A DNA stretch of 17,151 nucleotides from an uncultured Oscillospiraceae bacterium. Its GTDB lineage: Bacteria > Bacillota > Clostridia > Oscillospirales > Ruminococcaceae. Shown piece by piece: positions 1 through 7,866 of this stretch. Each line of letters begins with the position of its first letter. The first letter of the stretch is position 1. The stretch covers positions 1 to 17,151 of the forward strand of contig USLH01000033.1 in assembly GCA_900555435.1 (NCBI GenBank), read 5' to 3'. The translations under genes and the position numbers were made by a program. Under the pieces are notes generated by a model. That model did not search any database. It was given only the letters and a program-made list of their open reading frames with translations, and was not told the origin of the DNA.

Positions 1-720
1 CCGCTTGGACATTTTCCGGGTGTAATCAAAGCAGAATGCCTCCGCTGCCGGAGCCAATACACGGGTATCCTCCGTCTCGTTCACCGCAATGTTTGACCAC
101 CAGTAGACCGGCACCTCCCGGTCGGTGGCATTGGCAAGCCGGACACGGACGAATAAAAAGCGGGAATCCTCCGGCAGGAAGCAATCCATCTGGTAGCTGA
201 CCTCACGGATCCGCTCCCACTCGTACATCCGCAGCACCGGCGTCCCGTCCGCCCGATGCCAGACGGCCGTGTGAAGGGGCGAAAGTGTCATCGGGGAATG
301 ACCGGTCATGCCGAAGTTCCATTCCACGCCGCCGCTGGTCCACGCATTGCGGATGGCTAAGTTGGCGGGCTGGAACACCGGGTTCACATGGAGCAGCTGC
401 CGCTTCCCATCCTTGTCATACAAAGACCAGAGCTTCCCCCCGAACTGCGGGAAAAACACGGCTTTGAGGTGATCGTTTTCCAGCACCACTGCCTCGAAAG
501 AGCGCTCCTCCTTCTCCCGGTCGTACTGATCCTGCTTCCGATAGGGAAGCGACCCGTTCACTTTTCCGTATTCAAAATACCGTGCCTCTTCCGGAGAAAC
601 GGAGTCGTCCACTTCCATGGAACTGTGAAGATCTGCGATCTGCAGATCCGGCAGGGGGTTTTCCTCGCCCAAGTGCGCCGCCGGCATGGAAATCTTCTCA
701 AACGTTAATGTGGTCTTCAT
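1..720 (-). CDS. DUF5107-domain protein, 3' part outside window
   Basis: This frame is open from an ATG at 720 to the left edge (240 codons seen, no stop), so the gene is cut by the window. The N-terminal part matches the DUF5107 type, a beta-sandwich related to aldose-1-epimerases: residues about 113-150 carry NPVFQPANLAIRN, then GGVEWNFG (130-137) and GH (140-141). Such proteins often continue into a long TPR-like C-terminal region, which cannot be seen here. No signal peptide is visible, so a cytoplasmic location is inferred. The ribosome site AAAGGA lies about 8 nt upstream of the ATG. The start lies inside the preceding gene (23-nt overlap), which implies translational coupling. The biochemical role of DUF5107 is poorly defined; sugar binding or anomer handling is inferred from the fold and from the neighbouring DUF4380 gene. 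Confidence 0.85.
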   Translation of the reverse strand, partial: MKTTLTFEKISMPAAHLGEENPLPDLQIADLHSSMEVDDSVSPEEARYFEYGKVNGSLPYRKQDQYDREKEERSFEAVVLENDHLKAVFFPQFGGKLWSLYDKDGKRQLLHVNPVFQPANLAIRNAWTSGGVEWNFGMTGHSPMTLSPLHTAVWHRADGTPVLRMYEWERIREVSYQMDCFLPEDSRFLFVRVRLANATDREVPVYWWSNIAVNETEDTRVLAPAAEAFCFDYTRKMSKR

Positions 721-1567
721 TTGATTTAGTCCTTTCGCTGTCTTCCGGCTCTACCTGCCAGAATTCCGTGTGTGTTCTCTCTTCCTCAGGCAGCAGCGTG
801 CAAAGCCCGCCCAGCGTTTCCAACTCCATCATTGTGGAGCTTAAAAATGCCTCAAAATTGCAGCCGCCGTCCGGATAAGGCGCTTCCCCGCTTCCGAACC
901 GACAGGTGAAACGCTGCCCATGATTCCGGTAAACCGCTTCTCCCCGGCCGGTGTAAAGCCCGATCTTAAAGAAAGCATCGGAAGGCGTCTGCTGCAGCAG
1001 CAGACGATCTCCTTCCATCCGAATCCTTGGGTCGGAAAGGCTCGTTTTCCCCCAGAGCTGCACCATCCGCCCCGGCGCATAGTCGTCCTCCCCTGCCGGC
1101 GGAAGGGGCACTTCCATGCTCCCGCCTGCCGATAAGGTGCTGACGCCCCAGACTCCGCAGCTTATGGGCTTAACGTCGGTGTTGGACACCCGGTGCTCCA
1201 CTCGGATCCATCCGTCCGGCTGAAAGGCAAGGGTCAGCCGCTTCGTGATCCGGAGCCACGGATCCGCCTGCTCCAGAGAAACGCCCTCTTCCGAAAGCTC
1301 CCAGGAAACCGGAGCGTTATCCGGATAATAGGACCAGTCCCCCTCCGGAGCCGTCCACAGCCGGTGGCCGCCGTAAAGCCGCCACCCTTTCGGTGTGCGG
1401 TACTCCTGATCGTCCTCCGGCTGGCGGTAAAAGAGGTTCGGCTCCCCGGCGGCGGAAAGCCCCACCACACGGATGCCGAAATCCAAAGCGGCCGAAACCT
1501 CCGTTTTCCCGTCGCTCAGATGCAGGATACGCCCCCATTCCGGGTCTGTTGTCTCCCAATGCTTCAT
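698..1567 (-). CDS. DUF4380 family, galactose-mutarotase-like fold protein
   Basis: A 289-aa protein with the look of DUF4380, a family with the aldose-1-epimerase (galactose mutarotase) beta-sandwich fold. The clearest signature is YGGHRLWTAPE near residues 65-75, followed by YYPDNAPVSWE. No signal peptide or membrane segment is seen, so it should be cytoplasmic. The start is the ATG at 1567, with AGGAG about 11 nt upstream and only 14 nt after the previous stop. Its 3' end overlaps the DUF5107 gene by 23 nt. Sugar anomer interconversion or sugar binding is inferred from the fold and the operon; the true reaction of DUF4380 proteins is not established. The last residues (about EDSERTKSNEDHINV) are hydrophilic and probably unstructured. 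Confidence 0.85.
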   Translation of the reverse strand: MKHWETTDPEWGRILHLSDGKTEVSAALDFGIRVVGLSAAGEPNLFYRQPEDDQEYRTPKGWRLYGGHRLWTAPEGDWSYYPDNAPVSWELSEEGVSLEQADPWLRITKRLTLAFQPDGWIRVEHRVSNTDVKPISCGVWGVSTLSAGGSMEVPLPPAGEDDYAPGRMVQLWGKTSLSDPRIRMEGDRLLLQQTPSDAFFKIGLYTGRGEAVYRNHGQRFTCRFGSGEAPYPDGGCNFEAFLSSTMMELETLGGLCTLLPEEERTHTEFWQVEPEDSERTKSNEDHINV

Positions 1568-1581
1568 TTTTCAGCCTGCTC

Positions 1582-2340
1582 CTATCTCATAAAGTGCTTG
1601 TGAAGGTACTCGCTGCTTAACCGAAGGCTTTCAAAGGGATCTCCCGGGCACTCGTCCTGTTCCACTACATAATAAGCGGCCCCCGCCTTTTCGGCAGCGT
1701 CCAAGATCCCTTCCCAATAAAGGTTCCCCTGCCCGATCTCGGCATAGAAAGGCGTCTCCCCATGGATTCCCATATCCTTCAGGTGCAGAACGGAAATCCG
1801 CCCGGACAGCTCCTCGATCCACCGGCGCACGTCTCCGCCGCCGTATTGGATCCAATAGGTGTCCAGCACAAACGCCGTATTCTTCGGATCCAGCCCCTCT
1901 TTTAAAATATCCATGGGACGCCGCCCATCCGGCAGCTTTGCAAATTCCTCACAGTGGTTGTGGTAGGTGAAATACCCGCCCTTTTCCGCTGCTTTTTTCC
2001 CAATCCGATTGGCATCGGCGACAAACTGCTCCCAGCCTTCCGCCGTAGCGCTTTCAAATGCACCGATGCCCATGTGATTCGTCCCCAACAGCTCATGCTG
2101 CCGATACGAAGTGTCAAAATCCTTCAACATCAGGGAGAAATTCTCGTGGGTGCCCACGACCTCCAGCTCCGCTTCCCTTAAAAGCTCCCCAAACCGCTCA
2201 TAAGACGAAATGGGGCAGCCGCAGGTCTGCACCTGGTCGTACCCCAGTTCTTTCAGCTTCCGGAAAGAGCGGCGGATCTCTTCTTCACTTCCCAAAAAAT
2301 CCCGGATGGTGAAAAGCTGTACGCCTAATTTCTGAAACAC
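1582..2340 (-). CDS. Sugar phosphate isomerase/epimerase (AP-endonuclease-2-like TIM barrel)
   Basis: A 252-aa protein of the xylose-isomerase-like TIM-barrel superfamily (AP_endonuc_2; usual length 250-290 aa). The expected metal and substrate ligands can be read along the barrel: YHNH at 126-129, Asp160 in FVLD, His186 in LHLKD, Glu201 in EIGQGN and Glu227 in VVEQD. Family members isomerise or epimerise free or phosphorylated sugars, or act on keto-sugar intermediates, using a divalent metal. The substrate here cannot be told from sequence. No signal peptide is seen. The start is a GTG at 2340, chosen because TAGGAGGGG sits directly upstream and the preceding esterase stops at 2350. It probably handles a monosaccharide released in the cytosol by the GH20 enzyme or the six-hairpin protein of the same operon. 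Confidence 0.88.
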   Translation of the reverse strand: MFQKLGVQLFTIRDFLGSEEEIRRSFRKLKELGYDQVQTCGCPISSYERFGELLREAELEVVGTHENFSLMLKDFDTSYRQHELLGTNHMGIGAFESATAEGWEQFVADANRIGKKAAEKGGYFTYHNHCEEFAKLPDGRRPMDILKEGLDPKNTAFVLDTYWIQYGGGDVRRWIEELSGRISVLHLKDMGIHGETPFYAEIGQGNLYWEGILDAAEKAGAAYYVVEQDECPGDPFESLRLSSEYLHKHFMR

Positions 2341-2349
2341 ATGCCCCTC

Positions 2350-3081
2350 CTACTTTGCCTGGACCGCATAGCACCCCAGCGCCGCTCCGGCTTCTTTCCC
2401 GATCAGCGCCAGCCCTTCGTTGTTGTAGTGGCCGGCAGCCTCCGGGTTCAAGAACTTCGGGTCTTTGGAAAGCTGTGCCGTGATCCGGGTCAGCATTAAA
2501 AAGTCGCTGTCTTCTTTCACCGCCCGCTCCTGTGCGTTCATGATGACCTCATCGGCGGCATCCCCTGCGAAATATCCCACCCGGATGATCCCGAATTTCT
2601 CGATCCGGCAGTCTTTTTTCAGGGCATTTTTGTATTCGATGAGCTTTTTCAGATACTCCTCCTCGGACACACCTAAAATGGCGTCGGACTCCCCTTGGAG
2701 CCAGACATAGAAGACCCGGTCTACCTGATCGCCCAGCGCTTCCAAAGCCGCCTGCTGCTTTTTGACGGCAGCCGCATAAAGCGCCCCGCCGGGCATCCAT
2801 TCCGCTAAAGCGGTGGCGCCCTTAGCTGCGTGAACCGCCGCTACCTTGGAGTGGGAAACGCTCAGATAGCTCCGGCAGAAATCCGGAAGCAGCGATCCGT
2901 GTCCGTAATTGGCTCCGAAAAGATGAGGCGGCACGTCCTCCCCCGCCGGATGCTGCAGGGGAACAAAGGTGTTGGTCAAGAATTTATATTCCACTGCCCC
3001 CGGCACCGGAGAGGTGTCAGACGGGATTTTGTCCGTCTGACCTTCCATGTTGCTCTGTCCACCGAAAAAAATGACATCCAT
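2350..3081 (-). CDS. SASA-type (DUF303) SGNH carbohydrate esterase
   Basis: A 243-aa SGNH-fold hydrolase of the sialate O-acetylesterase/DUF303 type. The nucleophile block is FGGQSNMEGQ near the N-terminus (Ser10). The WLQGESDA block (residues 127-134) fits the third conserved SASA block. The C-terminal His is in GHYNNEGL (His218). The residue three before this His is Ala, not the Asp of the usual DxxH, so a Ser-His dyad or an alternative acid is possible. It has no signal peptide, unlike exported sialate esterases, so it should act on imported acetylated sugars in the cytosol. The ATG at 3081 has AAGGAGG 7 nt upstream, and the GH20 gene ends 12 nt before it. The family removes O-acetyl groups from sialic acid, xylan or other sugars; the substrate here is unknown. 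Confidence 0.88.
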   Translation of the reverse strand: MDVIFFGGQSNMEGQTDKIPSDTSPVPGAVEYKFLTNTFVPLQHPAGEDVPPHLFGANYGHGSLLPDFCRSYLSVSHSKVAAVHAAKGATALAEWMPGGALYAAAVKKQQAALEALGDQVDRVFYVWLQGESDAILGVSEEEYLKKLIEYKNALKKDCRIEKFGIIRVGYFAGDAADEVIMNAQERAVKEDSDFLMLTRITAQLSKDPKFLNPEAAGHYNNEGLALIGKEAGAALGCYAVQAK

Positions 3082-3093
3082 AGTAAATCCTCC

Positions 3094-4986
3094 TTAGTTC
3101 GTCAAATGGCTTGCCGTCACGCATCCGGCCCAGGAGCCGTAATATCCGACCCCTCTTTCAAAGGCCGAAGAGAACCACGGGCACACTTCTCCCGCATAGG
3201 GGAGCTTTTCCTGATCCATCTCCGGGATGGTATCCACAATCCCGTCCGCAAAATCCTGCATCCGTCGGGCGGCGGTCTTCATTCGTGCCGCCAGCGCCCC
3301 CATCCGAATGTCCAGAACGTCCCACCCTTCCGGATGGCTGCAGCTCATCCAGAGCCGATACCAGCAGTCGGAAAGCTCTAAAATATCCCGGTGAAGCTCC
3401 CGTCCGAAGGCAGCCAGCTTCCCGGCTTCTTCCCGATCCTTCTTCCGGACAGACAAAGGCGCTTTGTCCCTCCAGAAGCACTTCTTATAAAGCACTCCGG
3501 AAAGATCCCGGTAAAACTCCCACAAAAGCCGGTATTCCGGAGAAGCCTCCTCACAGTAGGTCACATACTTCCGGTGGAGCTTTTCATAATGCTCCGTCAG
3601 CGGGATCCCCTCCAGATCCTTTTCAAACAGCAGAGTGATGGGATCCTCATAAAGCAGGAAGTGGGCGGGATTGGGCGCAAGCACCTCCCCTTTTACCGCC
3701 TTGGGCACCATGTCGAACCCGGAAAGATCCAAATAAGCCCGTGGGTCTGCCTTATGAAGAGCAAAGAACCGCTGTCCCAGCTCTTTTTCGTTGTAGTCGC
3801 CGGTATACTGGAACTCCGCATAGACCTGCAGCCCGTAAAGCAACGACAGCGGCACGCTTTCCGCCCCATCATCGCCCCATGCGGTTGCAAAGACCCGGTC
3901 GACTCCTTCCTCCCGGCAGGCTCTGAGAGCCGGGAGCACCGTCGAAAGCATATGCTCCTCATTCACCGCCGGCGTGCACCAGTTCCAGAGCCCGCCTGCA
4001 AACATCACAGGAGCCTCCGACTGCCGGTGCTGCTGAATCACGCCCCGGTAAAACGCTTCCGAATGATGGTAATAATCCCAATAGACCAGCGAAAGATCCT
4101 TCGGGATCTTCCGGATCATCTCCTCCGGATAGTGGATCTCCGGATCGTAGTCCTTGGTGGGGGAAAGATGGGCAAAATACATATCGCTCCAGATCATGGG
4201 CTCCAGTCCCTGTTCCCGGGTAAGCTCCATGACCCGATTGATGTGTTCTTCAAAAACATCAATGGAGGGCCGCTCCCCGTGCCGGGCTCGATAGGCGCCG
4301 GTACCCAGGTCGCTGCTCTCGTCCATCCCGATGTGAATCCTCCGGGAGCGGTAGGGAGCGCTGGCATCTTTCAGGATTTGAGCGATATAACGGTAGGTCT
4401 CCTCTTCTCCCACAAGCAGGGTGCCCCCCGTATCCGCCAGCATCCCCATGGACTTCCGCCAACGTAAGATCATGGCCGAATGCCCCAGCGTCTGGATGCA
4501 GGGGATCATCTCAACTCCCAGCGCATAAGCATAATCGTCTAGCTCCCGCAGCTCTTTTTCGCTGTAGCCGCCCCGCAGATAGCCGAAATACGGATATCCC
4601 TCCACCGGATAGGTATCCTCCGTATAAAGCATCATCAAATTCATGCCCATCAGAGCCATCCGCCGAAGCAGGAGTTTGACCATCGAAACATTGGGAACCT
4701 GATTCCGGGATGCGTCCAGCATCAATCCGTTTTCCACAAAGCAGGCATGCTCTGCCACAGAGCATCCGATTCCTTCCCGTGCCAGATGGGCAAGCCCTCT
4801 GAAAATCTCCACTTCCCGGGACCAGACGATACGCCCTCCCTCTCCCGAAAGCTCCGCTTTCAGGCAGTCCCCTTTTTCGACCGTTACCGGAATTCCCCCT
4901 GGGAGAAGCATCAGTCCCAGTTCCTCCGCCGCCGCGGCGATTCCCGGCTCCAGATGAGAAGGGACTCCCTTCAGATACAGCTTCAT
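3094..4986 (-). CDS. GH20 beta-N-acetylhexosaminidase-like enzyme, cytoplasmic
   Basis: A 630-aa glycoside hydrolase family 20 protein resembling the compact single-chain type (GH20C/Hex1-like, about 630 aa). Residues 1-85 form the small alpha/beta N-terminal domain; the TIM barrel starts near FVENGLMLDASRNQVPN (83-99). The catalytic pair is Asp222-Glu223 in IHIGMDES, used in substrate-assisted catalysis with the 2-acetamido group. Further barrel motifs include TLGHS (166-170), IWSDMY (265-270), VYWDYY (301-306) and GLWNWC (332-337), where aromatic residues should line the sugar pocket. The family removes terminal beta-GlcNAc or beta-GalNAc; GH20C-type enzymes can take both. There is no signal peptide, so it acts on imported oligosaccharides. 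The ATG at 4986 has AGAAAGGA just upstream, only a few nt after a terminator-like hairpin. Confidence 0.9.
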   Translation of the reverse strand: MKLYLKGVPSHLEPGIAAAAEELGLMLLPGGIPVTVEKGDCLKAELSGEGGRIVWSREVEIFRGLAHLAREGIGCSVAEHACFVENGLMLDASRNQVPNVSMVKLLLRRMALMGMNLMMLYTEDTYPVEGYPYFGYLRGGYSEKELRELDDYAYALGVEMIPCIQTLGHSAMILRWRKSMGMLADTGGTLLVGEEETYRYIAQILKDASAPYRSRRIHIGMDESSDLGTGAYRARHGERPSIDVFEEHINRVMELTREQGLEPMIWSDMYFAHLSPTKDYDPEIHYPEEMIRKIPKDLSLVYWDYYHHSEAFYRGVIQQHRQSEAPVMFAGGLWNWCTPAVNEEHMLSTVLPALRACREEGVDRVFATAWGDDGAESVPLSLLYGLQVYAEFQYTGDYNEKELGQRFFALHKADPRAYLDLSGFDMVPKAVKGEVLAPNPAHFLLYEDPITLLFEKDLEGIPLTEHYEKLHRKYVTYCEEASPEYRLLWEFYRDLSGVLYKKCFWRDKAPLSVRKKDREEAGKLAAFGRELHRDILELSDCWYRLWMSCSHPEGWDVLDIRMGALAARMKTAARRMQDFADGIVDTIPEMDQEKLPYAGEVCPWFSSAFERGVGYYGSWAGCVTASHLTN

Positions 4987-5001
4987 ATTCGTTCCTTTCT
5001 G

Positions 5002-5029
5002 AAAAAAGGGCGGAATGCTCCGCCCTTTT
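5002..5029 (-). terminator. Terminator-like hairpin in front of GH20 gene
   Basis: Read on the minus strand there is an 11-bp stem (5019-5029 with 5004-5014), a 4-base loop and a run of six T (5007-5002, partly in the stem). It lies between the EamA stop (5039) and the GH20 ribosome site. There is no room for a promoter between it and the GH20 start, so it probably acts as a leaky attenuator or an mRNA end-stabiliser rather than a full stop. Confidence 0.8.
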
Positions 5030-5038
5030 CTCTCTTCA

Positions 5039-5896
5039 TTAAAGATTGATAGCGACCATACCGAGAACGCCGATGATGCAGGCGATCCAGCAGGTCCGGT
5101 TCATATGCTCCTTCAAAAAGATCCGCCCGATCAGTAAAACCAGGATCATAGGCAGCGTCACCGACACCGGATACAACACAAACGCCGGAAATTGGGTGAC
5201 AAGGAACATGGAAAGCGGCGTTTCCAGAGAAGCCAGGATCCCCGAAGGAAGCCCGGCAAGGATCTCCGTCCGGTTTGGCCCGGAACGAAACCGCACCACC
5301 GTGATGACCAGAAGGATCACTAGAGCACTTGCAAAGTACGCTACGGTATACAAAAGATAACCATTCGGCTCCACCCGACTGGACAGGTACTGACATCCTA
5401 ACGACATACACGAAAGGAGCCACCCGCCGAACGCCATCCGGAACCATTTGAACGAAACGCTCCCGTTTTTTCCGGAAGACTGAAGCGCCAGCAGGATCAC
5501 GCAAAGGATAATCCCGGCAAACCCCAGCCCCTTCAGCAGGGAGAAGCTCTTTACCTCTCCGAAAAAGAGAAGCCCTAAGATCAAAGGCCCTACCATCCCC
5601 ATGTTGTTCATGGCGGTCGTAAGCCCCACCGGCCCGATTTTCAGACAGCCGGTGATCAGCACAAAGAACCCCATGGCATACGCAAAGCCGCCTAAGAGCC
5701 CCAGCCCCCAGATTTTCCAGTTTCCCCAGCTGTTCCCGCTGAAAGCCTGATAAAGAATGGAGAGGACCAGTCCGGAAACACAGGTCATCATGCCCAGCGT
5801 CTCCGGACGGGCACCATTTTTGGTCGCAAATTTATTGATGGGCCACATGGCGGTCATAACCCCGACCAGCGCCATCAGCAGCAGGACATTTAACAC
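5039..5896 (-). CDS. EamA/DMT-superfamily transporter
   Basis: A 285-aa, very hydrophobic protein with about ten membrane segments arranged as two similar halves, the usual layout of EamA (drug/metabolite transporter) permeases. The N-terminal half begins LNVLLLMALVGVMTAMWPINKFATKNG. The second half ends with PVSVTLPMILVLLIGRIFLKEHMNRTCWIACIIGVLGMVAINL, and the FLKEH stretch before the last helix is typical of the family. Family members export or import small metabolites, including sugars and amino acids. The substrate here is unknown; an exporter for a by-product or an importer for a released monosaccharide is possible. The start is a GTG at 5896 with a weak purine-rich site (GAGAG) upstream; no better start was found. 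It follows the second ABC permease by 38 nt and precedes a terminator-like hairpin. Confidence 0.85.
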   Translation of the reverse strand: MLNVLLLMALVGVMTAMWPINKFATKNGARPETLGMMTCVSGLVLSILYQAFSGNSWGNWKIWGLGLLGGFAYAMGFFVLITGCLKIGPVGLTTAMNNMGMVGPLILGLLFFGEVKSFSLLKGLGFAGIILCVILLALQSSGKNGSVSFKWFRMAFGGWLLSCMSLGCQYLSSRVEPNGYLLYTVAYFASALVILLVITVVRFRSGPNRTEILAGLPSGILASLETPLSMFLVTQFPAFVLYPVSVTLPMILVLLIGRIFLKEHMNRTCWIACIIGVLGMVAINL

Positions 5897-5934
5897 AGAT
5901 TTCTCTCTTTCTTCCCGTTTCCCGACGCAGGGGA

Positions 5935-6819
5935 TCAGCCCTTAACCGCACCGAGCATAACGCCTTTGACAAAATACTTCTGAATAAACGGATACACCAG
6001 CAGGATCGGGGCAATGGCAACTACGATGGTGACGTACCGGATCTGCACGGAGACGACCGATTTCAGTGCGGCCATTATGTTCATTCCCTGGGTGAAATCC
6101 GTAGAGAACTGCGCTAGGATCCGCCGCAGCAGGAGCTGCATCGGCTGCAGGCTCTCTTTGTTGATGTAAATCAAAGGAGTCATGAAGTCGTTCCAGTGAC
6201 CGATGGCATAATACATGGTAACCACCGCCAGCGTGGGCTTGATCAGCGGAATGGCGATCCGGCGCAGGATCAGCCAGTCGCTGGCGCCGTCGATCTGGGC
6301 ACTTTCCACCAGCTCGTTGGGCATCTCCGTAAAAGCAGAGCGGCAAAGCATGATGTTCCACGTCGAGATCAGGCTGGGGATGACCATGACCCACCGGGTG
6401 TTATAAAGCCCCAGCTTGACCATTAACAGGTAAAACGGGATCATTCCGCCTCCGAAATACATGGTGAAAGCGATGAAGAAGTTTAAGAACTTCCGTCCGG
6501 AAAAGGTGTACCGGGACAGCGGATAAGCGGCAATCACCGTAAACACGATATTGAGAACCGTACCGACTACCGTGTACCAGAGGGTGTTGTAATAAGCCCG
6601 CCAGAGCTTCTGCTGTCCTAAAACCTGCTTATATCCGTCCAAATTGAACCCCACCGGCCAGATACCCACTTGACCCCGGTTGATGGCATGAACGTCACTG
6701 AAGGATACGGAAATGACATACATAAAAGGCAGCAGGGTAATGAAAAAGCCAAAGATAATCAGAAACCACACCAGAAAATAGAAAACCCGATCCGATGCGC
6801 AGCGTTTTTTGATTTTCAT
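5935..6819 (-). CDS. Carbohydrate ABC transporter permease (YtcP/LplC type)
   Basis: A 294-aa inner-membrane permease of the CUT1-type carbohydrate ABC transporters, with six predicted membrane helices. The ATPase-coupling EAA loop is seen as ESAQIDGASDWLILRRIAIP near residues 190-210. The C-terminus FIQKYFVKGVMLGAVKG is the hallmark ending of the YtcP/LplC subgroup. It should form a heterodimer with the product of the gene just upstream (stop at 6833, 13 nt before this start) and be served by the binding lipoprotein. No ATPase gene lies in this operon, so a shared MsmX-like ATPase encoded elsewhere is inferred. The ATG at 6819 has AAGGGGGA upstream, which overlaps the previous stop. A second, truncated gene of the same subgroup is found at 15606-15851. 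Confidence 0.93.
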   Translation of the reverse strand: MKIKKRCASDRVFYFLVWFLIIFGFFITLLPFMYVISVSFSDVHAINRGQVGIWPVGFNLDGYKQVLGQQKLWRAYYNTLWYTVVGTVLNIVFTVIAAYPLSRYTFSGRKFLNFFIAFTMYFGGGMIPFYLLMVKLGLYNTRWVMVIPSLISTWNIMLCRSAFTEMPNELVESAQIDGASDWLILRRIAIPLIKPTLAVVTMYYAIGHWNDFMTPLIYINKESLQPMQLLLRRILAQFSTDFTQGMNIMAALKSVVSVQIRYVTIVVAIAPILLVYPFIQKYFVKGVMLGAVKG

Positions 6820-6832
6820 TTTCCGTTCCCCC

Positions 6833-7762
6833 TTACCACAGGCCGTAATCCGTGACCTTCTTGGAAGCCTTGTTGGCAGCCCAAGTCAGGACAAAGCCGA
6901 TTCCGGACTGGAACAGTCCGACTGCCGTGGAGTAGCTGTACTGGTTGCTGACGATACCACGCTCATAAGTATAGGTAGAGATAACGTCTGCTACCTCTTT
7001 GGTCAGGTTGTTATAGAGCAGATAGATCTTCTGGAAGCCGACACCTAAAATGCTTCCAAGAGAAAGGAGCAGCTGCATCATAATAAGAGGCATCAGTCCG
7101 GGAATGGTGATGTACCGCACCGACTGGAACTTCGTAATGCCGTCGATCTCCGCCGCTTCGTAAAGCTGCGGATCGATGCCGCTGATGGTGGCAATATAAA
7201 TGATGGAGCTGAAGCCGAAGCCCTGCCAGATGTCCGAAGCGATGTAAACGGTACGGAACCATTTGGGATCGGACAGGAAATCGATGGAGTTTCCGCCCAG
7301 CGCCACAATAATCTGATTGATAACGCCGTTGTCTACTGCAAGGAACTGCCTAATCATACCGCAGACAACCACGGTGGAAATGAAGTACGGCAGATAGGAA
7401 ACGGTCTGCACCGTCCGCTGGACTGCCTTGTTCTTCATCTCGGTAATACAGATTGCGAAAATAATAGGAATCGGGAATCCCCAAAGCAACGAGTAAATGT
7501 TGATAAGGATGGTGTTCCGGATTACCCGCCAGAAATAAGGCGTGGAGAAAAATTGCTGGAAATACTTGAAGCCCACCCACGGGCCGCCGAATACGCCTGC
7601 TCCCGGAACGAAATCACGGAAAGCCAGAACGATGCCGTATAAGGGAACATAACAGAAAATGATGTACCAGACGAAAACCGGAAGGAACATGAGGTACAGG
7701 TTCTTATCCCGCCTCACCGCTTTCGTAAACCGCTGCTTCCAGCTTTTCTGTGAACCGGTCAT
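6833..7762 (-). CDS. Carbohydrate ABC transporter permease (LplB type)
   Basis: A CUT1-type permease of the LplB subgroup, about 309 aa with six membrane helices. The first helix is NLYLMFLPVFVWYIIFCYVP. The EAA coupling loop reads YEAAEIDGITKFQSVRYITIP. The C-terminus ends in WAANKASKKVTDYGLW, as is typical of LplB-like proteins. It pairs with the YtcP-type permease downstream to import the ligand delivered by the binding lipoprotein. The open frame allows a GTG start at 7774, but the ribosome site AAAGGTGG (7770-7777) overlaps that codon and lies 8 nt from the ATG at 7762, so 7762 is preferred. It follows the binding-protein gene after a hairpin with a U-tract, an arrangement that commonly lowers permease expression relative to the binding protein. 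Confidence 0.92.
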   Translation of the reverse strand: MTGSQKSWKQRFTKAVRRDKNLYLMFLPVFVWYIIFCYVPLYGIVLAFRDFVPGAGVFGGPWVGFKYFQQFFSTPYFWRVIRNTILINIYSLLWGFPIPIIFAICITEMKNKAVQRTVQTVSYLPYFISTVVVCGMIRQFLAVDNGVINQIIVALGGNSIDFLSDPKWFRTVYIASDIWQGFGFSSIIYIATISGIDPQLYEAAEIDGITKFQSVRYITIPGLMPLIMMQLLLSLGSILGVGFQKIYLLYNNLTKEVADVISTYTYERGIVSNQYSYSTAVGLFQSGIGFVLTWAANKASKKVTDYGLW

Positions 7763-7779
7763 AAGCAAGGCCACCTTTC

Positions 7780-7839
7780 AAAAAAGAGAGGGGGCGGCAT
7801 CCCTGCGGCCGTCCGGACGCAAAAGACGCCGCCCCTTTT
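7780..7839 (-). terminator. Intercistronic hairpin between binding protein and permease genes
   Basis: The arms 7791-7798 and 7828-7835 are complementary over 8 GC-rich bases, extended by A-U and G-U pairs. The loop holds its own palindrome around 7810-7819. On the minus strand the stem is followed by a T run (7785-7780) that abuts the permease ribosome site. It is probably a partial terminator or a 3'-end stabiliser for the binding-protein mRNA. Confidence 0.78.
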
Positions 7840-7866
7840 CAGATCGCTTAAAATAAGACCAATGGA

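Noticed and set aside
3391..4467. A 358-codon plus-strand open frame antisense to the GH20 gene
   Set aside because: The minus strand carries a clear GH20 domain with catalytic Asp-Glu. The antisense product has no recognisable motif and is an effect of GC-rich codons.
7762..7774. GTG at 7774 as the start of the LplB-type permease
   Set aside because: The ribosome site AAAGGTGG overlaps this codon; the ATG at 7762 has correct 8-nt spacing.
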